A DNA stretch of 62,711 nucleotides from CAVWDU01 sp963840725 (GCA_963840725.1 CAWIZY010000023.1:1-62711); one strand, 5' to 3'; numbered from the stretch's first letter, positions 1-10,676 are shown. Numbers and translations: made by a program. The notes: generated by a model not told the origin, from the letters alone.

Positions 1-379
1 ACGGTAAGTCGGTTACGATCACCGATTGTCGTCGCGGGAGGTTGGCATGCCGCTTGTCTGGCGGGGGCGCTCGGACCAGTGAAAGACGGGTTGAAGGCAC
101 AGTCAGAGGAACTACAAGGTCGAAGGGGACGTGTGGGTCGAGAAGAACACTCTGTCAAAAGACAAGTAGACTAGAACCGAGAGCCGCAGGGCTAGATAAG
201 TCTGGGTGGAGCGAAGACCGGCTCCCTCCGGAAAGAAGTCAAGAGGAAGGGGTGAACCTCTCGCCAGACGGTGGAGTCGGCCTGCGAAATTTCGATCAGC
301 GACCGGAGGGCGCAAACTTCAATCTCAACCCGGCTCGTTGCTTACCTGCTACGCGTCGTTCTCGCCTTTTGCGAGTAAC
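1..379. other. No recognisable gene
   Basis: I see no convincing gene here. Short open frames exist on both strands but lack family features and plausible starts. I compared the stretch by eye with RNase P RNA, tmRNA and group II intron ends and found no convincing match. It lies beyond the 3' end of the protease gene on the minus strand and may simply be the start of another locus cut by the window edge. Confidence 0.3.
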
Positions 380-412
380 AAAAAAAGGGGTGAGCACTTT
401 CATGCTCACCCC
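380..412 (-). terminator. Rho-independent terminator of the protease gene
   Basis: Read on the minus strand, a perfect 10-bp stem (GGGGTGAGCA with TGCTCACCCC, loop of 6) at 387-412 is followed by a run of T's (the A run at 380-386 on the plus strand). It lies about 20 bp past the last stop codon of the protease gene, so it most likely ends that transcript. Confidence 0.85.
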
Positions 413-431
413 GGACTTGTGCCAGGAGGGT

Positions 432-3400
432 TTAAGGTGTCCCGCAACCGGGTAGGGTGCACGCCAGAACCACAAGCCGCGCGTCCACGACGTCAATAAC
501 ACCATCGCCATTCATATCCCGCGGATCACTCGGTACATCCGCAGGTGTATTGCGCGCCGCCATGACGAGAATTGACGTCCTCGACGGTCTACTAACACCG
601 TCAAGGTTTATATCGCCATTCGCTGCGATGACAGTATCAAGAATCTCCTCAACCAACTCCGACCCAATGCTGTCGACCGTGTTGTCCATCTCCGACGTGA
701 TGACACTGCCAAGTATCCGTGTCCTCGTCCACCACGACCTGGTAGGTCAACACAGTGGACTCAGCCGAAGGTCCGACCAGGTCGAAACAGATCGCCATAC
801 CGTCGGTAATCTGCACATCGTCGAAGGCATATTGAGTACCGGCGGTGCCTGTGGCGTTCTCGACACCGATGGTCCCAAACGGGTTGCCGAAGTCGTTGAC
901 GTTATCGAAGGCTATAAAGATCTCGTAGACCCCGGGCGCATCGTTGACCTCACCACGGATTGCCAGCTGGATATCGATACTGTCACCGCCGGTACCGGGC
1001 CATTGCACGAGGTTGTCGTACTCGATAATGGACAAGTCGGCCCCGGCTGAGGCCAGAGAAACCCCCACTACTTCTCCTGGTGTTGAACTGGGCGGAGGAA
1101 TGAGCGGCAACCCCCGCCGACAGAATCGCCATCAGGCTGTTGGGGTCATCCGTACTCGGAATCGGCTGGTTGGCAAAGGGGAACGGCCCCGTAGCCGACG
1201 GGTCACCAAAAGAAGGCGAACCCGTTATCCATGAAGTTGAACCCCCCCGTAAAGCTCTCGCCGTAGAAGTTGAAATTCTGGCCGGCGAAGGCACTGAAGG
1301 TCACCTCATCTCCCTCGATCGTAGGGTCGGGGAAGATATTGAAGACTTCCAGGTCGGTATAGCCGCCGCTGTTGGCAAAGGGCACCTCACAGGAGGCCGT
1401 CTCGTTGCTAGTCGTAACCTCGTAACCGGGCGGCGAGTTGAGCAGCGACGCCATGGTGACGCCCCACTCGATGCTCTCATCCGAAACGACACCACCACCG
1501 GTGACAGACCCAGGAATCAGCGTGAATCCCTCAGGCACGTCAGTCGTTATGTCGTAGGTTCGGTCTTCTAAGGTGGAGTCAGGTACCACCTCAATGGAGA
1601 AAGTGAGGACATCTCCAGGAGCACCCCTGCCGCTGCTGGCCGTGTAAATCACGTCGTCAGTGCCACGGGTAATGGTAACCGGAATGGTGCCGATGTTATC
1701 CGGATTCGACGAGTCTGAGCCCAGCGTTATCGAACCGAAGAACACATCACCGGGTTCAGCCCCAGGCAGGTCCCAGATCAGGCGGACATCGAAGGGGGTC
1801 AGCTGTGGCACCGAGGAGGGGCCGTCAACCGTCAGATTACCGAGATCCTCATCAGTCAGGAGCACTGTGGTCAGTTCGACAGCGTCCGGGGGAGTATCGG
1901 AAGCTCTCCAGTTCTGCACCAATGCCCACATGTTACCTGCCTCAAACTCACCGATGACATCGCAGCGTTCGCTAGCCGTTGCCGTGGCACTGCCGCAGAG
2001 TTCCTCATCTGCATCCGGCATTCCATTGCCATTGGTGTCAAAGCCAACGAAGAGATCCAGATCCGGTGATTCCGAGGTCAGGTCGTCCGTGATCGCGACG
2101 AAGTGCTCCATGCCGCCATCGACCGGTATCAGGATGAAGTCAACACCATCAGTGAGGTCGTCGTACGCAGAGGAGTTGTCACTGTCCTGATCGAGGCTCA
2201 TCTGAGTACGCGTGGCTTCTGCCAGGCCACTTACAGACACCTGCAGATCAGTGATTTCGACTGCCGTCAGGCCCTCAACCAGCCAGGAGTCAGCGTCCCG
2301 TCGAGCAACAATTGAAAGCTCGGTGGGTACTTCACCGCCGGTCGGGATGACCGACAAGGTCAGGTGCTGCTCGGGCCCGGTGTCAGCCGGGATCAGGTTA
2401 ACGCGCCCGTGTGACCAGACGTTTGAGGGTAATCCGACTGCATTTGCCGTGATTTCCAGCACCTCGGACTCACCTGCCCCCAGGGTAAAACTGCTGGGGC
2501 TGACACTAAACGCGGGATCTGAGCTTGATGTGCTCCAGGAGCCCCCTTCCGTGGCTGTCACGGTGCGGGTCCAGCTACAAACAAGCACGCAGCTACGATT
2601 GACCAGCCCCGCGACATTGAGTGTTTTCGGGTCACCACCGAGGGCCGGATCTCCCGCTTCAAAATTGGCGCTGGACTCATCAAGCAGGAGTCCCGCGTTA
2701 ACGGCCTGTGCGACCTGCACGCGGCCACCACCAAAGTCGAAGGGGTCAGCCGGCGTTACGCCATCTTCCTTGACCAGTTCCCAGGTACCGGTGGTCATGA
2801 TCGCCGACAGTATTTCGGCGTCGGTCCAGTCAGGGTGGGCCTGTTTCAGAAGTGCAGCGGTGCCCGCAATGTGCGGGCTGGCCATCGAAGTACCCCAATA
2901 GCACCGTATTCACCGCGTACTGCGGGCGTTTCCGAGGGCGTACCGGCGTAGAGTTCGGCGATCAGGTTGACCCGCTCCGGGAGTTCAGCACCTCGCAGCA
3001 AACACATCAACGCCCGGCGCACCGGTGTTGGGTGCCAGAATATCGTAGCCGGTATACGGCCCGCGGGAGCTGAAGTCAGCGAGATTATCGCCTGCTGCAG
3101 GATCGCTGATCGGGGTGTCCACCGCCGTGATGGTGCCTGTATGGTTGTCGCCCGATGCAAGCCAGGCCCTGACAATCGAAGCGTTCGGCGGCGTTGATAT
3201 GGATAGAAGGGATGACGTGTGAATCGTTGTTGACCGAGGTCGCGCCGCCCTCGGTATTGCCGAGAATGAAACCACCGGCGCCACCATCTCGGACGTGCTG
3301 CCCTTTCGCAACCCGTGCAATCGCACCGCGATCACACATCACGATCTGATCGGCAGTGAAGGTGCCTGCCGGAAATGGGTCGAGACATTGCTCCGGCTGC

Positions 3401-4799
3401 GTATCGTTCTCGCTACCGTTGGATGTTGGATAGTCAGCGGCGTAGACGACGGTGCCGGTAATGCCGCCAGAGACAGAACGACCGGTAATGTCAGCGGGAA
3501 CCGCGGTATCTCCGCCGGTCATGTCTTGCAGGAACTTGGGCGGGAATGACCGATCATGCGTGAAACAGCAACTGCCGCCACCAGGGCGCGTTACCGGCCG
3601 CCTCAGCGGTGCCGGCGCCCGGACCGCTGTTGCCCGCAGAATTGGCAACAAAAATCCCAGCGGCACGCGCGTTCAGAAACGCCGTCGCTTGAGCCGATGC
3701 CCACGGGCTGCCTGCCGAGACCCAATTGAATGATTAAGTACATCCACGACGCCGTCCTGGATGGCCTGGTCAACGGCGGCTACGATGTCGGCAAAGAAGC
3801 AGGAGGGGGCGCATACCTTGAAAGCAACCAGGTTGGCGTGGGGTCAACGCCAGAAACCCGGTCAAACACAACGGACCCAGGATTGCCGTCAGCATCCGGC
3901 AGAACCGCGCCTGTGACAACGCTACCTGCCGCCGTAGCTGCGACGTGGGAGCCGTGGCCATCAGTATCTGATGAGGGCGGGTCGCCCGGTATCAATATCT
4001 GATCGGAAGGGTCACTATCCTGCGAATCCAGGAAGGTGTAGGCGCCTATCAGCTTGGAGTTACACAGCCCATCGATGGTGGCACATTCGCCGAGGTAGAC
4101 GCCCTCGCCCAGAGGGTTGGTTATGGTGAAACCGTCAGCACCTGTGGCCGCAAATGAAGGGTGCGAATGATTGATGCCGCTGTCGATAATACCGACCACG
4201 ACACCTTCTCCCTGAAAGGGAACACCGCCAGTCGCACTGCCATCCCACAGCTGATCCGCTCCAATGAACGGCACGCTGGTAGGCGTCGTGAGTTCGACTA
4301 CCTGATCACGCTCAACGGATCGCACGCCACGCATGCCCTGCACTTTTCTTGCCGTCGATGCTGACATGCGAACGACGGCCGCATTCAACGCATGCTGGTG
4401 CGTACGCAGCACCTGTATCGCACCCGCCGCGGCGGACATCTTCGAGAGCATAGCGTTCTGATAGGTCTGCAGCGCCCCGGCTTCGGCGCGTGCCGCGGTT
4501 GTCTGCGCGCTTACCGAGCCCATGAAACTGGAGCTGGGATCTTTACTCGTGCTGTTCTTCGCTACCAGCGCCAGGGGCACGGCGTCCCCTTCAAACTGCA
4601 CGATGTAGCGGGCGTTCCGGCCACTGTCGTCCGGCAGAGCGTTGCGGCCCTGAGGAGATGCTTTGGAGATTTTTTTAGCGCTGGTAGCTTGCTGCAACGC
4701 CGGTTCGTCTTTTGCCGACTGTGTTAGAGCCGTAGTCGACAAAAACGGGAGGACCGTCAAGGCAGCTGCGAGCGGTAGAGTCAGGAACGTTCGAATCAT
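432..4799 (-). pseudogene. Secreted subtilisin-like (S8) protease with PA and dockerin-like domains, several frameshifts
   Basis: The pieces together make one exported serine protease of roughly 1,400 residues. The start at 4799 (MIRTFLTLPL, GGAG upstream) gives a signal peptide. An I9-type propeptide (RYIVQFEGDAVPL) and the catalytic Asp (GIIDSGINHSHPSF) and His (DTDGHGSHVAA) blocks follow. A PA domain (AGTFTADQIVMCDRGAIARV) lies near 3250-3450, a DFSSRGP block near 3050, and the catalytic Ser block GTSMASPH at 2894-2871. FN3-like and DUF11-like repeats follow, and the C-terminus ends in dockerin-like repeats (DMNGDGVIDVVDARLLVLAC type). The frame changes near 3780-3660, 3330, 3000-2895, 1200 and 690, and probably inside the first dockerin repeat. 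It is either a decayed gene or a poorly resolved stretch of assembly; the TonB receptor genes elsewhere in the window are intact. Confidence 0.8.
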
Positions 4800-5095
4800 C
4801 GAGTTATACTCCAGTTGATTCCTGTTGCCGGGAAGAAAAAAAAACAAGCCTGTGGGCCAACTCACCCTCTGGAGCGAGTTGCCCTGCGCAGGCGACGGCG
4901 GATAGACGTCTCCACGCTGAGGGTTTCCTGGCTCGTTTTTTCGGAATTAGTGAAATAGTCTACAGTTTCGTCGTGATAGTCTTGTGTCAACTAACTATAT
5001 CGTGAATGTCGGATTTTGCAAATATATCGAAAGTCGTACTTCAGCGTGCGGCGGTCAAGACGCCGCAGAAGCGCAACAGGGACAATAACAATGGA

Positions 5096-5533
5096 TCAGG
5101 TAGGGTCAGAGCTGGCGCCGCCAGGTGCCGGCGTCTCTATTTGAGCGGGAGCCTCGCATAGAAAGGGGGTGCCATCAGGTCCACCGTGGTATTCATAATT
5201 TACCCCGCCAACACTGAGCAGGATCAGCACTCCAGGTGTCAGCACCATCAGGTACGCGCGATCCGGTTGCGGGCAGCCCATTGCCTTCGAACGCCAGGTG
5301 ACGCGTTCTGCCCGCAACACCGCGATGTCTTCGGCCGCCAGAGCCACGGCACCCTGCCGCTTGCGCAGGTCTTCTCGGGCGCTATTGACCATGGCCTGCA
5401 ATCGTTTGTCAGGGATTTTCGGAGTTGTCGTCACGGTTCTCTCTACGTTACTCGGGTACCCCGGTACTGCCCGTTCAGATCCGACCGCGCTCTGTGATAC
5501 AGCGAAGCCCACTATCATACTGAGAGCGGCCAT
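5096..5533 (-). CDS. Small exported protein of unknown function
   Basis: The frame is open from 5899, but only the C-terminal half looks like protein. A hydrophobic segment (MAALSMIVGFAVSQSAVGS) resembles a signal peptide or membrane anchor. A charged helix (REDLRKRQGAVALAAEDIAVLRAERVTW) follows, and the protein ends with a compact, Cys-containing domain (GCPQPDRAYL, then GVNYEYHGGPDGTPFLCE). The two cysteines may form a disulfide in the periplasm. I recall this C-terminal pattern from proteobacterial hypothetical proteins but know no function. The start is uncertain: ATG at 5533 or 5518, neither with a good ribosome site. The upstream extension is compositionally unlike the rest. Confidence 0.5.
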   Translation of the reverse strand: MAALSMIVGFAVSQSAVGSERAVPGYPSNVERTVTTTPKIPDKRLQAMVNSAREDLRKRQGAVALAAEDIAVLRAERVTWRSKAMGCPQPDRAYLMVLTPGVLILLSVGGVNYEYHGGPDGTPFLCEAPAQIETPAPGGASSDPT

Positions 5534-6217
5534 ACCGAGAGCGGCGCAAACCCACGCCCCTCGCCGCCCCTTGCCCTGATCAGTAAATACTCTCAATCGG
5601 ATAGGTCCCTGAAATGCGGGGCAACGTTGCCCGAGCCCTGGCCGCCAGTTGGGAACACTCCGGGCAAGGGCATTTAGAAGATAGCCTATCAGCGACACCG
5701 ACGCCAGCCTGAGCGAATAACTCACGGGGCTACTGCTGACCAGGGGGCCAATCTCAAGCGCACCCCTCGTCGTCCCGGGCCGCTGCATCCGCTCCAAACC
5801 CACTGCATTCGTTAGGTCGATCGCACATGCAGGGTGCAACCGCAGGGAAGAGGCAGGCCATCGGCCCCTGTTCTCAAGGTCGCCCACGAGTTCAGCCACA
5901 TCCTGCCTGGTGATGTGCAGCTCAACCTTCGCCTGGCCGTTAATTTGTCATATATGAACCATCCCCTTTTGCAAGTCGATTTCTGATGGTTGTTTTAGGT
6001 CTGAGTTGCAGTCATATATTCGGCATTCAAGCTAGGCTTGTGCCCTGATGTAAATCCGCGCTCCTCCATTCCTCATCAGTACCATGACCTCTGTGGGCCG
6101 TGCCAAGTTCCAGGTTCTAAAAGAGCCGGTATGACCTATTCACCATCATTCCAATCAACGTTAAGCAAACTCGTGATAGTTTCCAGTTCGTTAAAAGAAG
6201 CTGACCGATATTGAGTA
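5534..6217. other. Gap before IS110, no gene recognised
   Basis: The stretch between the small exported protein and the IS110 transposase has no convincing coding frame. Its right part is probably the non-coding 3' flank of the IS110 element, but I could not find the element's end. Confidence 0.3.
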
Positions 6218-7255
6218 TCAGGCAGCGGCTGCTTGTACTCCATAGTTAAATTCCTTTCCTGTACTCAACATCGACCAGATGATCCGTGCATTCTTGTTGG
6301 CCAATGCGACAGCTGCCTTGTTATGACTCAGCGTCGCCTTTTTCCTGCCAACCCAGCGGGTATAGTCATTATCTAGGTCTTTATAGTGACTCAGTACTGC
6401 CCTGGCCCCGTGAATCAGCAATGTACGTAAATACCGATCACCTCGTTTACTGATACCCAGGAGAATCTGTTTATCTCCGCTGGAGGATTGCCGCGGAACC
6501 AGTCCTAACCAGGCTGACATATGGCGGCCATTGCGGAACTCTTTGGGGTCGGGCACGGCTGCGACAATCGCTGTGGCAGTCAGCTCACCAACCCCCGGGA
6601 CCTTCAATATGCGCTGGCAGTTCTCATTCTGCCTGCATAATTGCCGGATCTTGGTATCCAGATTTTTCAACCGGAGCTTCAACGTCAATCAAGTTCTTCA
6701 TAGAGATCCTGCATACACTCGCGTGATGAGGGAGTGAGCTCCTTGGTCGCTGTCGGCAATAACTGCGCAGAGTGAAGATTTAACCTTGGCGGCACCGGGA
6801 GAAGTAACGATCCCATACTCCAGGCACAGCCCCCTGATCTCGTTGATCAACGCCGTTCGGTTCTTGACAATCGAGTGCGTATTCGATGAATTGATTGAAT
6901 ATCCTGTTGCTCAACCTGTTTGATCGGCACAAAGTTCATAGATGGTCTGCTGGCTGCCTCAACGATAGCCTGGGCATCATTGGCGTCATTCTTGTTGGTT
7001 TTAACAAACGGTTTTACAAACTGCGGGCTGATCAACTTTACGGTATGACCACTACGTTGGAAAACCCGCGCCCAGTAATTGGCTCCGCCGCACGCTTCCA
7101 TTACGATGGTGCATGGTGCCAAATTTGCGATATAGGCGGCAAGTTGGTGCCGAGGCAGGCGCTTTCTCATAAACGGCTTTACCCGAGTGATCAGCGCCGT
7201 GAAGCTGAAAGGTGTTCTTGGCAATATCAATGCCCAAAATGTTAATAGTATCCAT
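6218..7255 (-). pseudogene. IS110-family DEDD transposase, frameshifted
   Basis: The N-terminus (MDTINILGIDIAKNTFQLHG) starts at 7255 and carries the first acidic residue. The Glu and Asp blocks (VMEACGGANYWARVF and KTNKNDANDAQAIVEA) lie in a second frame around 7170-6960. The C-terminal transposase domain (VPGVGELTATAIVAAVPDPKEF, then GRHMSAWLGLVPRQ) lies in 6690-6218. The frame breaks near 7165, 6862, 6720 and 6690, so at least four lesions separate the parts. IS110 enzymes use a RuvC-like DEDD site and, in characterised members, a bridge RNA encoded in the element's flank. The element is almost certainly inactive. Confidence 0.85.
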
Positions 7256-7349
7256 GTCGATCTCCCATCAAGGTTAAGGTCCTTCAGATAGAAGGCTAGT
7301 CTGAAGACTCACACCGGGCTAGCGGCGTGGGTGGGGATGGTTCATTACA

Positions 7350-7392
7350 TTAGTACCATTCTGGAGTCGCATATATATCATCAAACTCTCGC
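7350..7392 (+). mobile_element. Tiny remnant of an IS3-like transposase C-terminus
   Basis: About 20 bases (ATTCTGGAGTCGCATAT) are shared with the 3' end of the IS3-like transposase at 61513-61530, where they encode HSGVAY. Nothing else of that element is left here. It lies between the IS110 start and the higA stop. Confidence 0.4.
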
Positions 7393-7408
7393 CATGAACA
7401 GCAGTTCG

Positions 7409-7765
7409 CTAGGCCGTCGCTGTCTTCGCCGCTGCCTTGCGCCTGGCTTTCGACTTGCCGCCTTTTACAGCAACCAGGCCTTCAGCAGTCACCTGCTTGG
7501 TCGGTGTCCATTGCTCCAACTCGGCCTGATATCTTGCCAGTGTGTGATTGGCTTGCATCGCCATCCAACTCTCCGCCGAGCGTCCCAGCACCTTGCTCAA
7601 CTTCACCGCCAGGGCCGGAGACAAGTCGATCTTTTCATGAACCAGACGGCTCAAGGTGGACTCTGACACTTCCAGCGCATCCGCCAATTCGGTGGCCGTG
7701 AGGCCCAGCTTATCTATATAGTTGCGCTTGATGAACCCGCCCGGGTGTACAGTAATTTTAGCCAT
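7409..7765 (-). CDS. higA: HigA-family antitoxin
   Basis: This 118-residue protein begins MAKITVHPGGFIKRNYIDKL and has a helix-turn-helix of the VapI/HigA type (LTATELADALEVSESTLSRLVHEK), followed by a helical dimerisation part and a basic C-terminal tail (KGGKSKARRKAAAK). HigA proteins bind the HigB ribonuclease and repress their own promoter. The start at 7765 overlaps the higB stop (TGATG), typical of translational coupling in higBA operons. A perfect 22-bp palindrome upstream of higB (8090-8111) is the likely operator. The toxin gene next to it is broken, so this antitoxin may be an orphan. Confidence 0.9.
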   Translation of the reverse strand: MAKITVHPGGFIKRNYIDKLGLTATELADALEVSESTLSRLVHEKIDLSPALAVKLSKVLGRSAESWMAMQANHTLARYQAELEQWTPTKQVTAEGLVAVKGGKSKARRKAAAKTATA

Positions 7766-8046
7766 CAATGATAATCCTCATAATCCACGACATACGCATC
7801 GCCGTTCTCAAACTCGAAGGTCATTCGCCAGTTGCCGCTGACCCAGATCGCGTGCCTCCCTCTATCCTTTCCCTTCAAGGAGTGAGGCGCCACCCCGGCA
7901 GATCCATATCCACAATGTCATTAGCGAGTCCAAAGCGGCCAACTGGTCGCGCAACTTGTCCGCATGGTCGGAATTGATGCCCCGGGTATCGTTGCCACCG
8001 CTGTTGAAGAATTTCTTCAGCCCTTTGTGCCTATGCTCTTGATCAA
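7765..8046 (-). pseudogene. higB: HigB-type toxin (RelE superfamily), frameshifted
   Basis: A HigB ribonuclease can be rebuilt from three frames. A TTG start at 8046 gives MIKS. The next block, HKGLKKFFNSGGNDTRGINSDHADKLRDQLAALD, is in the frame around 8030-7920. The C-terminal block DMDLPGWRLTPL, then GRHAIWVSGNWRMTFEFENGD and VVDYEDYH, is split by another shift near 7875. HigB cleaves mRNA on the ribosome; the conserved C-terminal residues (R and H) are present but cannot be joined in one frame. Three lesions in about 280 bp make sequencing error an unlikely sole cause. The gene would have preceded and overlapped higA. Confidence 0.75.
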
Positions 8047-8089
8047 TGCCCAGTTTTCCTTCTGAGTACGCGAGCAGTGTATAGATATA

Positions 8090-8111
8090 TTGCATATTGC
8101 GCAATATGCAA
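8090..8111. promoter_or_regulatory. Perfect palindrome, likely HigA operator
   Basis: A 22-bp perfect palindrome with half-site TTGCATATTGC lies 44 bp upstream of the higB start. Autorepression by HigA at palindromes in the higBA promoter is known for the family; assignment of this site is inference from position and symmetry. Confidence 0.65.
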
Positions 8112-9254
8112 GAATGCCCGGTCGCTCAGATTAGATGTTCCGGGCCAGCACTGATTGCTTCATGGTACGTGACTTCGGCACCACGGATGTTGGAGTCAAG
8201 TCAGTATGGCGTCGCCAGGCCAGGATACATTGGCCACACCACTTACGAGCGCCATCAACCCGAGCAGACACTACTCCACCAGCTCGTCGAAGCGCACTAC
8301 CCCGCCCTAGTGGACCAACTGGCCCAACAGGGCAAATCCCTGCCCGACCATGTTCACCGGGAATTCGAAGCCTACCTGAAGTGCAGCCGCCTCGAACACG
8401 GCTTTCTCCGGGTGCGCTGCGACAAATGCCATTTCGAACGACCTGTAGCATTCTCTTGCAAGAGGCGCGGATTCTGTCGGACGCCCAGTCCCAGCTATGG
8501 CGCCCGCCGCATGGCCGAGACAGCGGCCCTTCTCTCGGATGAAGTATTTCCCGATGTACCATTGCGCCAGTGGGTCATCAGTCTTCCTTTCCCTTTGCGA
8601 TACCTTTTCGCCGCCCACCCTCAAGCGATGGGCAAGGTACTGGGTATCGTTTACCGGGCTATTTCGACCCACCTGATCCTCAAGGCTGGATTGCAACACA
8701 AGGATGGCGCCACCGGTGCGGTGGCGCTGATATCCGCGCTTCGGATGGTACGGCATCCCGGCTGCCCTCAACCTCAATATACATCTCCACATCCTGTTCC
8801 TGGATGGCGTCTATGTGTATCGCGACAATCGACCGCCCCGCTTTCAGCGTATCAAGGCACCGGATAAAGGCGAGCTGGAAAGTCTGGTTCACCTGATCAG
8901 CCAGCGCGTAGGCCGCTGCCTGGAACGCCAGGGCTTGCTGGAGCAGGATTCCGAGAGCGCCTGGCTGGATCTCGACCGGTGTCGCGCTCGACCGGTGTCG
9001 CGCTCGACCCTCAGCAAGGGCGCAAGGCGTTCATGATTCGCACCATAAGACCACTGGATCGCCCCGATCCCGGACTGGAGCGGGTGGCCAAGGCTAATGG
9101 ATTCTCACTCCATGCCGGGGTGAGCTGCGAAGCCCACCAAAAAGACAAGCGGGAGCGAATTTTTCGCTACATTGCCAGGCCCCCCGTTGTTGTCCCTCGT
9201 CTTTCACTGAGTTCCACTGGCAAGGTGGTTTATACCCTGAAGACGCCCTACCGC

Positions 9255-9290
9255 GAAAGCTTGCCCCATGAGCGCAGCGAGTGCTTTGGG
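9255..9290 (+). repeat. 36-nt in-frame palindromic insert, class A
   Basis: Twelve codons (ESLPHERSECFG) are inserted in the conserved block LKTPYR|DGTT of the IS91 transposase. The unit reads GCTTGCCCCATGAGCG, then CAGCGAGTGCTTTGGG, with a GAGCG/GCGAG-type fold. The frame is kept. Confidence 0.75.
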
Positions 9291-9562
9291 TATGGGACGA
9301 CACAGGTGGCATTCGAGCGGGGCGGCCATCCGCCAAACCACCGCTGGCGCGGGCTGGTCACACCAGCCAGGCGCGGAAAAGGTGTCAAGCCTGTTTCCAA
9401 TCCTGAGGCCCGCTCTACAGCGGAGCGACATGCAGCAATGACCTGGGCTCAAAGGCTCAAGCGCGTATTAATGGGGCGGCCATCCGTATCGATATCGTGG
9501 TTTGCGGTCGTTGCGGTGGATCAGTAAAAGTTATCGCCTGCATTGAGGACCAAGACGTCATG

Positions 9563-9586
9563 CCCGATAAAGCGGGGCAGGCTCTC
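9563..9586 (+). repeat. 24-nt in-frame palindromic insert, class B
   Basis: Eight codons (PDKAGQAL) are inserted between DVM and ERILAHL. The empty site is seen in the fragment at about 22790 (DIIDRTLAHL). The unit CCCGATAAAGCGGGG folds as CCCG/CGGG and ends CAGGCTCTC. Confidence 0.8.
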
Positions 9587-9676
9587 GAAAGAATTCTGGC
9601 TCATCTGCGCGATAAAGAACAGAACACCCCCGCACTGCCACACCTGGCACCACCAACCAGAGCTCCACCGGAGACA

Positions 9677-9700
9677 TACCCGATAAAGCGGGGCAGGCTC
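9677..9700 (+). repeat. 24-nt in-frame palindromic insert, class B
   Basis: The same unit as at 9563 is inserted in another reading phase (YPIKRGRL) between PPET and LPLFAG near the transposase C-terminus. Copy 3 (51672) reads PPGTLPALL without it. Confidence 0.75.
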
Positions 9701-10106
9701 TTGCCTCTTTTCGCTGGGAACGAATACAGTTCAACAGCATTCAATCAGCACGGACGCCAGCGCGTGGTAACAGCTGAGGAATTCGTTGGTATAGAGTTGT
9801 TCGTGCTGAGTTTCGAAGGTGAGCGAGAAATATCTACGAGACCAGCAATACCAGTACTAACCACAGGCACCGCGCGAGCCGTCTTGCGAGCCGTCTTCCG
9901 CCACTTCAAGTTCCGCGACTATTCTTTGGGCAATCAGATACTCTCGACACCCCTTTTATACTTCTCATACTTCGCGCATTGCAGGGGCGAGTGGTGTAAC
10001 ATGCGCCAGCACCGGCGCGCGAACGATTGCAGCCGTGTGCGAAGCGTCGTCGTGTCACGACCGCGCACAGTGTTGTCCACTCCAGCAATGATCCGGAACC
10101 GACCCG

Positions 10107-10616
10107 ATGCGATTGATAACCGCTGCCCTGACATCCCGCTGGTACTGGATCGGGCTCGCCCTGTTGGGGATGGCCATGCTTGGAGTGGCGCTGTATTACC
10201 AGTACGGCATCGGTGACGAACCCTGCCAGGTTTGCATCCATACCCGCATCTGGGTCGTCGCGATGACGCTGGTCGCCCTCGCGATGGCTTGTTTACCGAA
10301 CACGCGGCTGATAGGTGCCCTTGGTAACCTGTTGGTGCTGCTGTGCGCCATCGGCCTCGGGGAGCGGGCGTGGTTCCTCTACAAGATCGAGAACGGCATG
10401 GGCGATGCTAGCTGCGAGTTCTACCTCGGGTTCCCGCCGTGGTTCGCGCTGGACGCCTGGCTGCCGGCCGTGTTTGAAGTGCGCAACCTGTGTTCCTATT
10501 CGCCGGCGATGCCCTGGGGGCTCAGTATGGCCGAGAGCCTGCTGGCGGCCGCAGCCGGACTCGTGGTGATCGCCCTTATGTCGTTGCTGTTGCGCCTGCG
10601 CCAACCCGCTTCCTGA
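10107..10616 (+). CDS. dsbB: DsbB-family disulfide bond formation protein
   Basis: This 169-residue inner-membrane protein has four hydrophobic segments, starting at about residues 12, 46, 65 and 142. The first periplasmic loop holds CQVC (residues 41-44) and the second holds a Cys pair (SCEFYLGFPPWFALD and VRNLCSYSP), as in DsbB, which reoxidises DsbA and passes electrons to quinone. Length and topology fit the family. The start ATG is the first plausible one; the ribosome site is weak. The gene lies just right of IS91 copy 1 and converges on a His-rich exported protein. No dsbA is in the window. Confidence 0.9.
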   Translation: MRLITAALTSRWYWIGLALLGMAMLGVALYYQYGIGDEPCQVCIHTRIWVVAMTLVALAMACLPNTRLIGALGNLLVLLCAIGLGERAWFLYKIENGMGDASCEFYLGFPPWFALDAWLPAVFEVRNLCSYSPAMPWGLSMAESLLAAAAGLVVIALMSLLLRLRQPAS

Positions 10617-10676
10617 CTGACACCTGGCAGGTCCACCTGGTGGGCCAAGCGAAACCCCGCGGTGTGCGACCGAATC

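Larger units (their letters stand above)
8231..9775 (+). pseudogene. IS91-family transposase, copy 1
   Basis: The N-terminal zinc-binding region (EFEAYLKCSRLEHGFLRVRCDKC, FSCKRRGFC, then GARRMAETAALL) and PFPLRYLFAAHPQAMGKVLGIVYRA are in one frame to about 8740. The HUH block IHLHILFLDGVYVYR and ISQRVGRCLERQGLLEQD follow in other frames. The region GRKAFMIRTIRPLDRPDPGLERVAKANGFSLHAGV through MTWAQRLKRV lies at 9010-9470, and the C-terminal CxxC part (CGRCGGSVKVIACIED) at 9500-9775. It is broken by at least four shifts and has lost the segment corresponding to ARLAALVPRPRVNLTRYHG. Palindromic inserts lie at 9255-9290, 9563-9586 and 9677-9700. Confidence 0.8.
8125..9972 (+). mobile_element. IS91-family element, copy 1 (decayed)
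   Basis: This is the most complete of the IS91-like copies by end sequences. The left end (from CTCAGATTAGATGTTCC at 8125) matches the left end of copy 3 at 50107 over about 95 bases. The right part after the transposase matches 22980-23178 and ends near a shared TTATACTTC-like sequence. IS91 elements move by rolling-circle transposition with a Y-type HUH transposase and leave one-ended fragments, which fits the many partial copies in this window. It carries three palindromic mini-insertions. Confidence 0.75.

Noticed and set aside
1..379. Structured RNA such as RNase P, tmRNA or a group II intron end
   Set aside because: I found none of the conserved blocks of these RNAs by eye.
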